DNA of 64,000 nucleotides from Methylobacterium marchantiae (GCF_022179405.1 NZ_BPQT01000021.1:1-64000), one strand, 5' to 3'; counted from the first letter of the stretch, positions 36,620 to 43,760 are shown. The notes: generated from the sequence alone by a model not told the origin. Numbers and translations are program-made.

Positions 36620-38653
36620 TCAGGTGGCAACCGCTTCCGCAACCGGCATCGGTGCCGGTATCGTCACCGGCCGTTCCGGCGCAGCGGCGGCCGGTGCTGC
36701 GGTGCCGACCCTCGAAAGCACGGCCTGCAGGGCGGCATCGAGCGACGACACGTGGATGTCGGCGCCGATCGCCGCCCGCTGACCTTCGTCGTTGAGGATT
36801 TCGTGGTCCGCCTGCCAGAGGCCGACGACGATGGGCAGATCGGGCATGCGCCGCTTCAGCCGCCCGACGAGACGGCGCAGATGCGTCGGCTCGCCATTGA
36901 TGGCGAGCGACACAACGCAGATCATCCGGGCGGGGCCGGGATCGAACTCGTCGACCTGGACCCGTGCCACGTCGGCGAAGGGGACGATCCGCGTGCCGAT
37001 GCCGCGCTTTCCGAGCAGCTGCGCCAGGATCGCGCAGGCAGATTCGTCGACGAAACTCCGCCCGGTCACGCACAGGACCGCACCGTCCTGTTTCCAGTGT
37101 GCGGGAACGTCGTTCGGGGCAGCGAACTCGTCGTCGGGCACTTCGGCGTCGCGCCGGTCCATCTCGGCGATGAGCACGGCGACCGTATCGCGGATGTCGG
37201 TCTTCTGGTCGGGTGTGAGCACCCCACGGGCCGCGTCGCGGGCGGCGAGTTCGAGACCCTTGAGCACCACGTCGTCGTAATAGGACGAGAGCGAGCAATC
37301 CTTCAGGATGAGTTCGGCATGCTCCTGCGCCTCCTCCGGATCGTCGGCGAGGATGCGCTGGTAGAAATTCTCCACCGGGGTCAGTGCCGGCCGGTCGCCG
37401 AACAGGACGTCGAGGAATTCGAGCTTGTCCACGTGCCGGCCGAGGACCACGAGGCAGACCGTGAGCGGCGTCGAGAGCAGCAGGCCGACGGGTCCCCACA
37501 GCCAGGTCCAGAACAGCGCCGAGACCAGAACCGCGAACGGAGACATGCCGGTGGACTGGCCATAGAGCATCGGCTCGATGACGTGGCCGGTCAGGGGTTC
37601 GAGGATCAGGAATACCGCCAGCGTCGCGATGACCATCGACCAGCCGGGATCGACCGCCGCCGCCAGGGCGAGGGGGAAGACCGCCGACACGGCCGCGCCG
37701 ATATAGGGCACGAACCGCATCAGCGCCGAGAAGATGCCCCACAGCGCGGGGTTCGGCACGCCGATGACCGAGAGGCAGATTCCGATGACGATGCCGAAGA
37801 CGGCATTGAGCGCGAGCTGCACCAGGAAATAGCGGCTCAGCCTGCGGGCCGCGTCGTCCATCGCCACCGTGGTCCGGTGCAGGTCGCTCGATCCGACGAG
37901 GCGGATCATGCGGTCGCGCAGGTCCTCCCGCTGCATCAGCAGGAACAGCAGGACGATGAAGACGATACCGGTCGTGGCGAGCGGGTGCAGGATCGGCGAC
38001 AGGATGGTGTTGGCCAGAGCGATCGGGTCCGGCGATCGCTCCTTCATCTCGACGAGAATGGCCTTCTCGGGGGGCGGAGCATTGGATTTCGCGCCCGATG
38101 CCTCGGGCTTGGCGGCTTCGGGTTTCGGGCTCTCCTCCCCGCCCTGATGCATGGTCCTACCGATATTGGCGACATAATCGGCCATCCGGCCAGCCGGACT
38201 GTCCCGCAACCCCTCGACCTTGCGCTCGATGGTGGTGCGATAGCGCGGCACGTCCTTGGCCAGATCCGCGAGCTGAACGCCAATGAGGGTGGCGAGGGCC
38301 GCCGCCACGCCGAGCGCCACCACCACGGAGGTCGCAACCGAGAGGAAGCGACCGAAACGCAGTCGCCGCAGCAGGTGGACGATAGGGCCGAGGACGAAGG
38401 AGAGCAGGACCGCGATGGCGATCGGGATGAGGACGTCGCGGCCGATATAGAGGCCCGAGACGATGAGCGCGGTGACGATGAGCGGGGAGGCCAGCGAGGA
38501 CGGTATGGTCTCGGCCGCAGCGACACGTGTCGCCCTCGGCGGCAACATCGTATTCTGCACCGGAGTCGCCCGCGACACACCGGTCCTGTCGCCGGGATCG
38601 CGGGAGGCAGGCGGCTTCTGCGGTGCCACGTCAGCCGGTTTCGGTGTCGCCAT
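36620..38653 (-). CDS. AI-2E-family transporter with C-terminal soluble domain
   Basis: A 677-aa protein. The first 410 residues are an AI-2E (TqsA/YdiK/PerM-like) permease with eight hydrophobic segments; typical pieces are PLIVTALIVSGLYIGRDVLIPIAIAVLLSFVLGP, LMRFVPYIGAAVSAVFPLALA and GPVGLLLSTPLTVCLVVLGRHV. A C-terminal extension of about 260 residues has a helical part and then an alpha/beta domain (GAVLCVTGRSFVDESACAILAQLLGKRGIGTRIVP to MPDLPIVVGLW), which resembles a B12-binding-like or Rossmann fold. The transported substrate and the role of the extra domain are unknown. Confidence 0.8.
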   Translation of the reverse strand: MATPKPADVAPQKPPASRDPGDRTGVSRATPVQNTMLPPRATRVAAAETIPSSLASPLIVTALIVSGLYIGRDVLIPIAIAVLLSFVLGPIVHLLRRLRFGRFLSVATSVVVALGVAAALATLIGVQLADLAKDVPRYRTTIERKVEGLRDSPAGRMADYVANIGRTMHQGGEESPKPEAAKPEASGAKSNAPPPEKAILVEMKERSPDPIALANTILSPILHPLATTGIVFIVLLFLLMQREDLRDRMIRLVGSSDLHRTTVAMDDAARRLSRYFLVQLALNAVFGIVIGICLSVIGVPNPALWGIFSALMRFVPYIGAAVSAVFPLALAAAVDPGWSMVIATLAVFLILEPLTGHVIEPMLYGQSTGMSPFAVLVSALFWTWLWGPVGLLLSTPLTVCLVVLGRHVDKLEFLDVLFGDRPALTPVENFYQRILADDPEEAQEHAELILKDCSLSSYYDDVVLKGLELAARDAARGVLTPDQKTDIRDTVAVLIAEMDRRDAEVPDDEFAAPNDVPAHWKQDGAVLCVTGRSFVDESACAILAQLLGKRGIGTRIVPFADVARVQVDEFDPGPARMICVVSLAINGEPTHLRRLVGRLKRRMPDLPIVVGLWQADHEILNDEGQRAAIGADIHVSSLDAALQAVLSRVGTAAPAAAAPERPVTIPAPMPVAEAVAT

Positions 38654-38775
38654 CTCGGTTCCGTCTCAACGCCACGCACGCGATCCCGCGGCGGTATGGC
38701 CGGCGTGATCGTCGTGAGGAACGGGTTGTTGACACGAAACGATCCCTGTCTCCGCTGACCTTTGTATTCATTTCC

Positions 38776-39546
38776 TCATCGGGCGGTGTCGAAGGGTGCA
38801 ATCTCGAAACCGGCTTCCACCAAGATCTGCCGCACCGCACGGGCCGTTTCCACCGCATGCGGCGTGTCGCCGTGGACGCAGACCGTGTCGATCGTCACCG
38901 GGATCCGGCGGCCGGACGACGTGATCACTGCCCCCTCCTCCACCATGTGCCGGACCCGCTGCGCCGCCTCGTCCGCGTCGTGGATGACGGCGTCGGGAAG
39001 CGACCGGGCGCAGAGCTGGCCGTCATCGGCATAGGCCCTGTCGGCGTAGATCTCCCGCACCACGTAGAGACCCGCCTCCAGGGCGGCACGCTCCACGGCG
39101 AGCCCCGGCATCACCACCAGCGGAAGGTCCCGGTCGACGGCGCGGACGGCGCGCGCGATGGCGCCTGCCACGTCGGCCTCGGCATTCGACAGGTTGGCGA
39201 GGGCGCCATGCGCCTTCACATGGGTGACGCGATGATGGCCGAGCGCGGCGCAGGCCTGGAGCGCGCCGATCTGGTAGGCCACCCCCGCCTCGATCTCGGC
39301 CGCGCTTTCGGCGAGGACCCGGCGGCCGAAGCCGCGCAGATCCTGGAAGCCCGGATGAGCGCCGATGGAAACGCCGCGCGCCTTGGCCGCCGCGGCGGTC
39401 GCGACCATGATCGACGGGTCGCCGCCATGAAAGCCGCAGGCGACGTTGGCCGAGGTGACGAGGCCGAGGAGGGCTTCGTCGTCACCGAGCGTGTAGGGGC
39501 CGTAGCCCTCCCCGAGATCGGCGTTGAGATCGATGCGACGGCTCAT
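38776..39546 (-). CDS. pxpA: 5-oxoprolinase subunit A (LamB/YcsF family)
   Basis: A 256-aa LamB/YcsF protein. It opens with the signature IDLNADLGEGYGPYTLGDDEALLGLVTSANVACGFHGGDP and has GAHPGFQDLRGFGRR, HVKAHGALANL and VCVHGDTPHAVE. PxpA works with PxpB and PxpC to hydrolyse 5-oxoproline to glutamate; the partner genes are not here, so they may be elsewhere. Its ATG overlaps the stop of the XRE gene by 4 bp, so the two are translated from one message. Confidence 0.86.
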   Translation of the reverse strand: MSRRIDLNADLGEGYGPYTLGDDEALLGLVTSANVACGFHGGDPSIMVATAAAAKARGVSIGAHPGFQDLRGFGRRVLAESAAEIEAGVAYQIGALQACAALGHHRVTHVKAHGALANLSNAEADVAGAIARAVRAVDRDLPLVVMPGLAVERAALEAGLYVVREIYADRAYADDGQLCARSLPDAVIHDADEAAQRVRHMVEEGAVITSSGRRIPVTIDTVCVHGDTPHAVETARAVRQILVEAGFEIAPFDTAR

Positions 39547-39806
39547 AGCGATGCGGCGGCTCTTGCTGCTTGTCCCGGCTGCGCCCGCAGCATCACCCCG
39601 AACCCTTCCGTCTCGTCGCCGATGAAGCGGACGCCCTCCCCTTCGAGAGCGCTCCGGATGGCGTCGAGCGTCCGGTTGCGCGGGGCCACCTGATCGCTCT
39701 CGATCATGTTGAGGGTGACGATGGAGAGGGAGGCCCGCGCCGCGAGCGTCCCTTGCGTCCATTTCAACAGCCCGCGGCCGGCGCGGATCTGAGCGGATGT
39801 GATCAT
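39543..39806 (-). CDS. XRE-type helix-turn-helix regulator
   Basis: An 87-aa protein with an N-terminal Cro/C1-type helix-turn-helix: ITSAQIRAGRGLLKWTQGTLAARASLSIVTLNMIESDQVAPRNRTLDAIRSALEGEGVRFI. It resembles the small XRE proteins common in alphaproteobacteria. It overlaps pxpA by 4 bp. Upstream, TCAAG-TTTCAG-CTTGA (39838-39853) is a candidate binding site that also overlaps the -35 of a divergent promoter running into the Y RNA array, so it may control both. Confidence 0.83.
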   Translation of the reverse strand: MITSAQIRAGRGLLKWTQGTLAARASLSIVTLNMIESDQVAPRNRTLDAIRSALEGEGVRFIGDETEGFGVMLRAQPGQAARAAASL

Positions 39807-39837
39807 CTCCGAGACATGGACCGAACTGTAAGATTTT

Positions 39838-39858
39838 TCAAGTTTCAGCTTGACTTGA
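39838..39858. promoter_or_regulatory. Candidate XRE operator
   Basis: TCAAG (39838-39842) is inversely repeated as CTTGA (39849-39853) with a 6-bp spacer, and CTTGA recurs at 39854-39858. It sits 31 bp upstream of the XRE start codon and overlaps the rightward -35 box. The binding protein is inferred. Confidence 0.45.
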
Positions 39859-39876
39859 GTGGGGCGCGACTCTAAT
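39850..39876 (+). promoter_or_regulatory. Sigma70-like promoter of the Y RNA array
   Basis: TTGACT (39850-39855) and TCTAAT (39871-39876), each 5 of 6 to consensus, with a 15-bp spacer (short). Transcription would begin near 39883, nine bases ahead of the first structured unit at 39892. This spacing fits a non-coding RNA start. Confidence 0.5.
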
Positions 39877-39891
39877 CACCCCGGCATCGGC

Positions 39892-39995
39892 CTGCCGGGC
39901 CGGTGATCGAGGGTTATCGCTCAATCCCGACGTCCACGGTCGCGAGCCGTGGGGGCCTTGAGGCCCAGTCGTCCTCGATCGTTCATGACCGGCAG
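39892..39995 (+). ncRNA. Y RNA-like unit 1
   Basis: Outer helix CTGCCGG (39892-39898) with CCGGCAG (39989-39995). An asymmetric internal loop (6 nt on the 5' side, 8 nt on the 3' side, GTTCATGA) follows, then inner helix GATCGAGG (39905-39912) with CCTCGATC (39973-39980) and the loop motif GGTTATC at 39912-39918. GGGCCG begins 15 bases before that motif. The loop holds a 6-bp hairpin with 7-nt loop (39934-39952) and directly after it GGGCC-TTGA-GGCCC (39953-39966), in the places of a T-arm and capped acceptor helix. The T-loop itself is not canonical. From memory, the signature-to-GGTTATC segment resembles human Y4 RNA over 22 positions. Downstream lies a Ro60 gene. Confidence 0.72.
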
Positions 39996-40013
39996 AGTCT
40001 ATGTCCTCACCGG

Positions 40014-40083
40014 CGCGGGCCGGCGGGGGCTCGGTTATCACCTGCAACGTGAAAACGCCCGAGCCCCATTCGACACGCCCGCG
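40014..40083 (+). ncRNA. Y RNA-like unit 2 (short, no tRNA-like module)
   Basis: Outer helix CGCGGGC (40014-40020) with GCCCGCG (40077-40083). Inner helix GGGGCTCGG (40026-40034) with CCGAGCCCC (40059-40067), perfect. GGTTATC is at 40033-40039 and GGGCCG at 40017-40022, one base farther apart than in the other units. The loop is only 24 nt, so T- and D-arms are missing. The 3' internal loop is ATTCGACAC. It begins 18 bp after unit 1 and may share its transcript. It could be a minimal Ro60-binding RNA. Confidence 0.55.
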
Positions 40084-40210
40084 TCCCTCGCCATTCGGTC
40101 CCTGCCGCGGACGGAGCAACGCATGAAGAAAGTCGACCAACGCGTCGCCGCGTTCGCCTGTCTCGGGGGCGAAGTCCGGCGACCAGTCAGTCCGTGATCC
40201 GGCCGCTGCG
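40084..40210 (+). other. Spacer between Y RNA units 2 and 3, with hairpin
   Basis: No gene. A nested hairpin: GTCGCC (40144-40149) with GGCGAC (40178-40183), inside it TTCGCC (40153-40158) with GGCGAA (40168-40173). It lacks a T-tract and the GGGCCG/GGTTATC signature, so it is not counted as a unit. Confidence 0.45.
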
Positions 40211-40318
40211 CGCGGGCCGCTGACGAACGGTTATCTTTGGGATGAAGGGCTCTCGAGCCCTGAGGTTCGAATCCTTGACGGCCTCGCGGCCGATCCGTTC
40301 GCCTCGACCATGTCCGCG
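40211..40318 (+). ncRNA. Y RNA-like unit 3 with T-arm
   Basis: Outer helix CGCGGGC (40211-40217) with GTCCGCG (40312-40318, one G-T pair). Inner helix CGAACGG (40224-40230) with CCGTTCG (40295-40301), perfect. GGTTATC at 40229-40235 is preceded by GGGCCG exactly as in units 1, 4 and 5. Inside are a hairpin AGGGCT-CTCG-AGCCCT (40246-40261), a tRNA-like T-arm with canonical seven-base loop TTCGAAT (40266-40272), and an acceptor-like hairpin CGGCC-TCGC-GGCCG (40279-40292). No D-arm is evident. The 3' internal loop is CCTCGACCAT. Confidence 0.75.
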
Positions 40319-40430
40319 CGGCCTTGAGGCCGTGATCACGTAATTCCCTCATCCCCGATATTTCCATCGCCTGCATGGCGCGAGCGATCCCGCTCGCGAA
40401 TCCGCGCATGCGCCGGAAACCCCGGCGGCC

Positions 40431-40564
40431 CATGCGGGCCGGTGGGCGACGGTTACCGGTAGAGCGCCGCAGGCGTTGCCTCGCGGAGGATGCGGATTCG
40501 AACTCCGCCGGGGCCACCAAGTCCCGAAGCTCATGACACCGTCCCCCGAACACATGCCCGCATG
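40431..40564 (+). ncRNA. Y RNA-like unit 4 with perfect T-arm and CCA remnant
   Basis: Outer helix of nine perfect pairs, CATGCGGGC (40431-40439) with GCCCGCATG (40556-40564). Inner helix 40444-40452 with 40539-40546, eight pairs and one bulged C. GGTTACC (one change from GGTTATC) is at 40451-40457. Inside are a hairpin 40467-40486, then a T-arm GCGGA-TTCGAAC-TCCGC (40492-40508) with canonical loop, then an acceptor-like helix 40509-40514 with 40521-40526 whose loop retains a GCCACCA string like a tRNA 3' end. Only a remnant (GCTCATGA) stands where a D-arm would be. Confidence 0.75.
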
Positions 40565-40572
40565 GCCGACCC

Positions 40573-40599
40573 GGATCGGTGAGCGGATCACCCGATCGG
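40573..40599 (+). other. Hairpin between Y RNA units 4 and 5
   Basis: GATCGG-TGA and GATCACCCGATC form an imperfect inverted repeat between the two units. It may help separate or process the RNAs; it has no T-tract. Confidence 0.35.
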
Positions 40600-40600
40600 C

Positions 40601-40726
40601 CGCGCGGGCCGAGATGGCAGGGTTATCGACGTCTTGTGTCGCGGGTTCGACTCCCGCCGGGCAGCGATGCCCGTAGCTCAGACGGTAGAGCAAAGAACCC
40701 TCCTGCCTCAGACCCATGCCCGCGCG
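40601..40726 (+). ncRNA. Y RNA-like unit 5 with permuted tRNA elbow (T-arm and D-arm)
   Basis: The fullest unit. Outer helix CGCGCGGGC (40601-40609) with GCCCGCGCG (40718-40726), nine perfect pairs. Inner helix GGCAGG (40616-40621) with CCTGCC (40702-40707). GGTTATC is at 40621-40627. In order follow: hairpin CGAC-GTCTTGT-GTCG (40627-40641); T-arm GCGGG-TTCGACT-CCCGC (40641-40657); capped acceptor-like helix CGGGC-AGCGAT-GCCCG (40658-40673); then TA and a D-arm GCTC-AGACGGTA-GAGC (40676-40691) with the GG needed to touch the T-loop. The T-before-D order is what a tRNA opened at the anticodon stem would give, as described for bacterial YrlA RNAs. It ends 52 bp before the Ro60 gene. Confidence 0.82.
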
Positions 40727-40737
40727 ACCGCAACGAA

Positions 40738-40760
40738 CCACCAGGCACCATGCCTCGTGG
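40738..40760 (+). promoter_or_regulatory. Hairpin in the leader of the Ro60 gene
   Basis: CCACCAGGCA (40738-40747) pairs with TGCCTCGTGG (40751-40760) at nine of ten positions around a 3-nt loop, 18 bp upstream of the ATG and just before AGGAG. It lacks a T-run, so it looks like a leader structure rather than a terminator. Confidence 0.5.
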
Positions 40761-40778
40761 AGATAGGAGCGAGCGAAG

Positions 40779-42389
40779 ATGTCCTATGCCAAGCTGTTCT
40801 CGCTCCGGCGCAATCCGCAGTCGGAGCCCATTCCCCGTACCGTGCCGAACTCGGCCGGCGGACACGCCTTCCCGGTGAGCGACTGGACGCGGCTCGACCG
40901 CTTCCTGGTGCTCGGCTCCGAGGTCGGCTCGTACTATGCGGGCCCCGTCGTGTTGACGCGCGAGAATGCGCAGGCCGTCCTTCGGTGCCTTGCGGAGGAT
41001 GGTCCGCGGGCGGTCGCCGCCATCGTCGCGGTGAGCGAGGCCGGCCGGGCTCCGAAGCAGGACTCGGCCATCTTCGCCCTGGCGCTCGCCGCTTCGGCGG
41101 AGGGCGAGCATGCCCTCGCCACCCGGCGGGCGGCCCTGGCCGCCCTGCCGCGGGTCTGCCGCACGGCGACGCATCTGTTCCAGTTCGCGTCCGCCGTCGA
41201 GGCGATGCGCGGCTGGGGCCGAGGCCTGCGCCGTGCCGTCGCCCATTGGTACGTCGCCCGCCCCGTGGAGGCGCTGGCCTACCAGGCGGTGAAATACCGC
41301 TCGCGCAACGGTTGGTCGCATCGCGACCTCCTGCGGCTGGCCCATCCGGAGACGGGCGAGCCGGATCGCGTCGCCCTGTTCGACTGGATCTGCCGCGGTA
41401 CGCTGACCGAGGCCGCTCCGGCGCTCGTCCACGCCTTCGCCTCGGTTCAGGCGCCGGGCGTCAACGGGGCTTCGGCCGCGGCGATGATCCGCTCGCACGG
41501 CCTGCCGTGGGAGGCGTTGCCGACCGAGCTGATGACGAGCCGGGCGGTGAACGAGGCGCTGATCGAGCGCATGCCGGTGGGAGCCCTCGTGCGTCAGCTC
41601 GGGCGGCTCACGGCGGCGGGCGTGCTCGCCCCCTTCTCCGAGGGGACCGAGCATGTCCGAGCGGTGCTGTCGGACCGGAAGCGCATCCTCGAGGCGCGCC
41701 TTCACCCGATGGCGCTGCTCATGGCGCTCAAGACCTACGCTTCGGGGCACGGTGAGCGCGGCCGGCTCTCCTGGGACCCGGTGTCCGCCATCGTCGAGGC
41801 GCTGAACGCCGCGTTCTACACGGCGTTCGCGTCGGTGAAGCCCACGGGCAAGCGTCTCGTCCTGGCCCTCGACGTCTCGGGGTCCATGGGCATGGGCCAC
41901 GTGGCGGGCTCCTCCCTCACCCCGCGTGAGGCGGCGGCCGCCATGGCCCTCGTCACCGCTTCCACCGAGGAGCATTGGCAGGTGGTCGGCTTCACGGCCG
42001 GGGCCGGTGCGCGCTGGAGCCAGGATGCGGCGCTCACCGCGCTGCCGATCGGGCCGTCGATGCGGCTCCACGCGGCGGTGGCGGCCACGGCCGACCTGCC
42101 CTTCGGCGGGACGGATTGCTCGCTGCCCATGCGCTGGGCCCTCGAGCGGAACGTCCAGGCCGACGCCTTCGTGGTCTACACGGACTCGGAGACGTGGGCG
42201 GGGCCGGTCCACCCGGTGGAGGCCTTGCGCGAGTACCGGCGGAAGACCGGGATCGACGCGAAGCTCGTGGTCGTGGGGCTCGTCTCCAACGGCTTCAGCA
42301 TCGCCGACCCCGAGGATGCCGGCATGCTCGACGTGGTCGGCTTCGATGCCGCTGCGCCGGCACTGATCGCGGATTTCATCCGCGGCTGA
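40779..42389 (+). CDS. rsr: Ro60 ortholog Rsr (TROVE and vWA domains)
   Basis: A 536-aa ring-shaped RNA-binding protein of the Ro60/Rsr family. The TROVE domain (about 1-350) is marked by FLVLGSEVGSYYAGPVVLTRENA, QDSAIFALALAA, and LMALKTYASGHGERGRLSW. The C-terminal von Willebrand A domain has an intact metal site: DVSGS (Asp365, Ser367, Ser369), Thr445 in GGTDCSLPM and Asp469 in YTDSETW. Ro60 binds misfolded RNA and Y RNAs; bacterial Rsr-Y RNA complexes work with exonucleases in rRNA processing and stress. AGGAG precedes the ATG. Five Y RNA-like units lie directly upstream on the same strand. No rtcB is in the window. Confidence 0.92.
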   Translation: MSYAKLFSLRRNPQSEPIPRTVPNSAGGHAFPVSDWTRLDRFLVLGSEVGSYYAGPVVLTRENAQAVLRCLAEDGPRAVAAIVAVSEAGRAPKQDSAIFALALAASAEGEHALATRRAALAALPRVCRTATHLFQFASAVEAMRGWGRGLRRAVAHWYVARPVEALAYQAVKYRSRNGWSHRDLLRLAHPETGEPDRVALFDWICRGTLTEAAPALVHAFASVQAPGVNGASAAAMIRSHGLPWEALPTELMTSRAVNEALIERMPVGALVRQLGRLTAAGVLAPFSEGTEHVRAVLSDRKRILEARLHPMALLMALKTYASGHGERGRLSWDPVSAIVEALNAAFYTAFASVKPTGKRLVLALDVSGSMGMGHVAGSSLTPREAAAAMALVTASTEEHWQVVGFTAGAGARWSQDAALTALPIGPSMRLHAAVAATADLPFGGTDCSLPMRWALERNVQADAFVVYTDSETWAGPVHPVEALREYRRKTGIDAKLVVVGLVSNGFSIADPEDAGMLDVVGFDAAAPALIADFIRG

Positions 42390-42467
42390 CAGAGGAGACG
42401 GACGGCCGGTGTGCCGCCCGTCTCCCGCACATTCCGACCACGGCAGGGACCACGGCGATCTTCAGCA

Positions 42468-43760
42468 TCACACGACCACCGGCATCGCCACTGTCTCGCC
42501 GGTGCGGAAAACGCGCTTGTAGCGGGCGATCTCGTCCGCCGGACCGATGGCCTTGGAGGGATTGTCGGAAATCTTCACCGTCGGCCGGCCGTCGGCGGCG
42601 ATGACCTTGCAGACGATGGAAATCGGATCGAGCCCGTGATCCGGCACCAATCCGCGAAAATCGTTGGTCAGCAGGGTGCCCCAGCCGTAGCCGATGCGCA
42701 TCCGCCCGTGGAAATGCGCGTGGATCGCCTCGATCGTCCCGATATCGAGCCCGTCCGAGAAGATCGCGAGCTTGGATTTCGGATCGCAGCCGCGGGCTTC
42801 CCACCAGGCGATCGCCTCCTCGCCGCCCTCGATCGGATCCTTCGAATCGATACGGATCCCGGTCCAGGCCGTCATCCAGTCGGGCGCGTCGGCGAGAAAG
42901 CCGGTGGTTCCGTACGTGTCGGGCAGCATCACCAGGAGATTGCCGGCATAATCCTGCTGCCAGTCGCGCAGCACGTCGTACGGCGCCTGGGCGAGCGCCT
43001 CGTCGTCTCCGGCGAGCGCCGAATAGACCATCGGCAATTCATGGGCGTTGGTACCCACCGCCTCGACCTCGCGACGCAGGGCGATGAGGCAGTTCGACGT
43101 GCCGAGAAAGGCGTCTCCCAGGCCCTCGCGCATCGCCTCGACGCACCAATCCTGCCATAGGAAGCCGTGGCGGCGGCGCGTGCCGAAATCGGCGATGGAG
43201 AGATCCGGCAACCGCTTCAGCCGCTCGATCTTCTCCCAGACACGGGTCATCGCCCGCGCGTAGAGAACCTGCAGGTCGAACTTGCCCATGGCGCGCAGGA
43301 TGCCGCGCGAGCGCAACTCGTTGAGGATGGCGAGCGCCGGCACCTCCCACATCGTGGTCTCGATCCAGGGGCCGTGGAAGGTGAGGACGTATTGCCCGTC
43401 GCGCGCTTCGAGCTCGTAATCCGGCAGGCGGAACCCTTCGAGCCAGTCCATGAAATCCGCCGAGAACATCTGGCGGTGGCCGTAGAAGGTATTGCCGCGC
43501 AGCCAGGTCGACTCGCCCCTGCTCAGCCTGATGGAGCGGGCATGGTCGAGTTGCTCGCGCAGTTCTCCCACATCGACGAAATCGGCGATGCGGACGGAGC
43601 GGCTGCGGTTCTGGATGCCGAAGGTGACGTCGGTGGCGCGATGGCGACGAAAGATCGTCTGCGCCATCAGCAGCTTGTAGAAATCGGTGTCGAGCAGGGA
43701 CCGGATGATCGGGTCGATCTTGAAATTGTGGTTGTAAACCCGCGTCGCGAGATCGAGCAT
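42468..43760 (-). CDS. pncB: Nicotinate phosphoribosyltransferase
   Basis: A 430-aa enzyme joining nicotinate and PRPP to nicotinate mononucleotide in NAD salvage. It shows IRSLLDTDFYKLLMAQTIF at the N-terminus, then IADFGTRRRHGFLWQDWCVEAM, LGTSNCLIALRREVEAVGTNAHELPMVYSAL and RIGYGWGTLLTNDFRGL. Length is typical. Convergent with rsr; no NAD genes adjoin. Confidence 0.93.
   Translation of the reverse strand: MLDLATRVYNHNFKIDPIIRSLLDTDFYKLLMAQTIFRRHRATDVTFGIQNRSRSVRIADFVDVGELREQLDHARSIRLSRGESTWLRGNTFYGHRQMFSADFMDWLEGFRLPDYELEARDGQYVLTFHGPWIETTMWEVPALAILNELRSRGILRAMGKFDLQVLYARAMTRVWEKIERLKRLPDLSIADFGTRRRHGFLWQDWCVEAMREGLGDAFLGTSNCLIALRREVEAVGTNAHELPMVYSALAGDDEALAQAPYDVLRDWQQDYAGNLLVMLPDTYGTTGFLADAPDWMTAWTGIRIDSKDPIEGGEEAIAWWEARGCDPKSKLAIFSDGLDIGTIEAIHAHFHGRMRIGYGWGTLLTNDFRGLVPDHGLDPISIVCKVIAADGRPTVKISDNPSKAIGPADEIARYKRVFRTGETVAMPVVV

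Noticed and set aside
40084-40210. A sixth Y RNA unit between units 2 and 3
   Set aside because: It forms a hairpin but lacks both GGGCCG and GGTTATC signatures, so it was left as a spacer.
40038-40553. Minus-strand open frames through the Y RNA array
   Set aside because: Arg/Gly/Ala-rich translations without similarity; conserved features of this region are RNA helices on the plus strand.
40488-40691. tRNA genes suggested by T-loop, CCA and D-arm sequences
   Set aside because: No normal cloverleaf can be built: the arms are in permuted order, acceptor ends are joined by short loops, and anticodon arms are lacking. They fit Y RNA modules instead.
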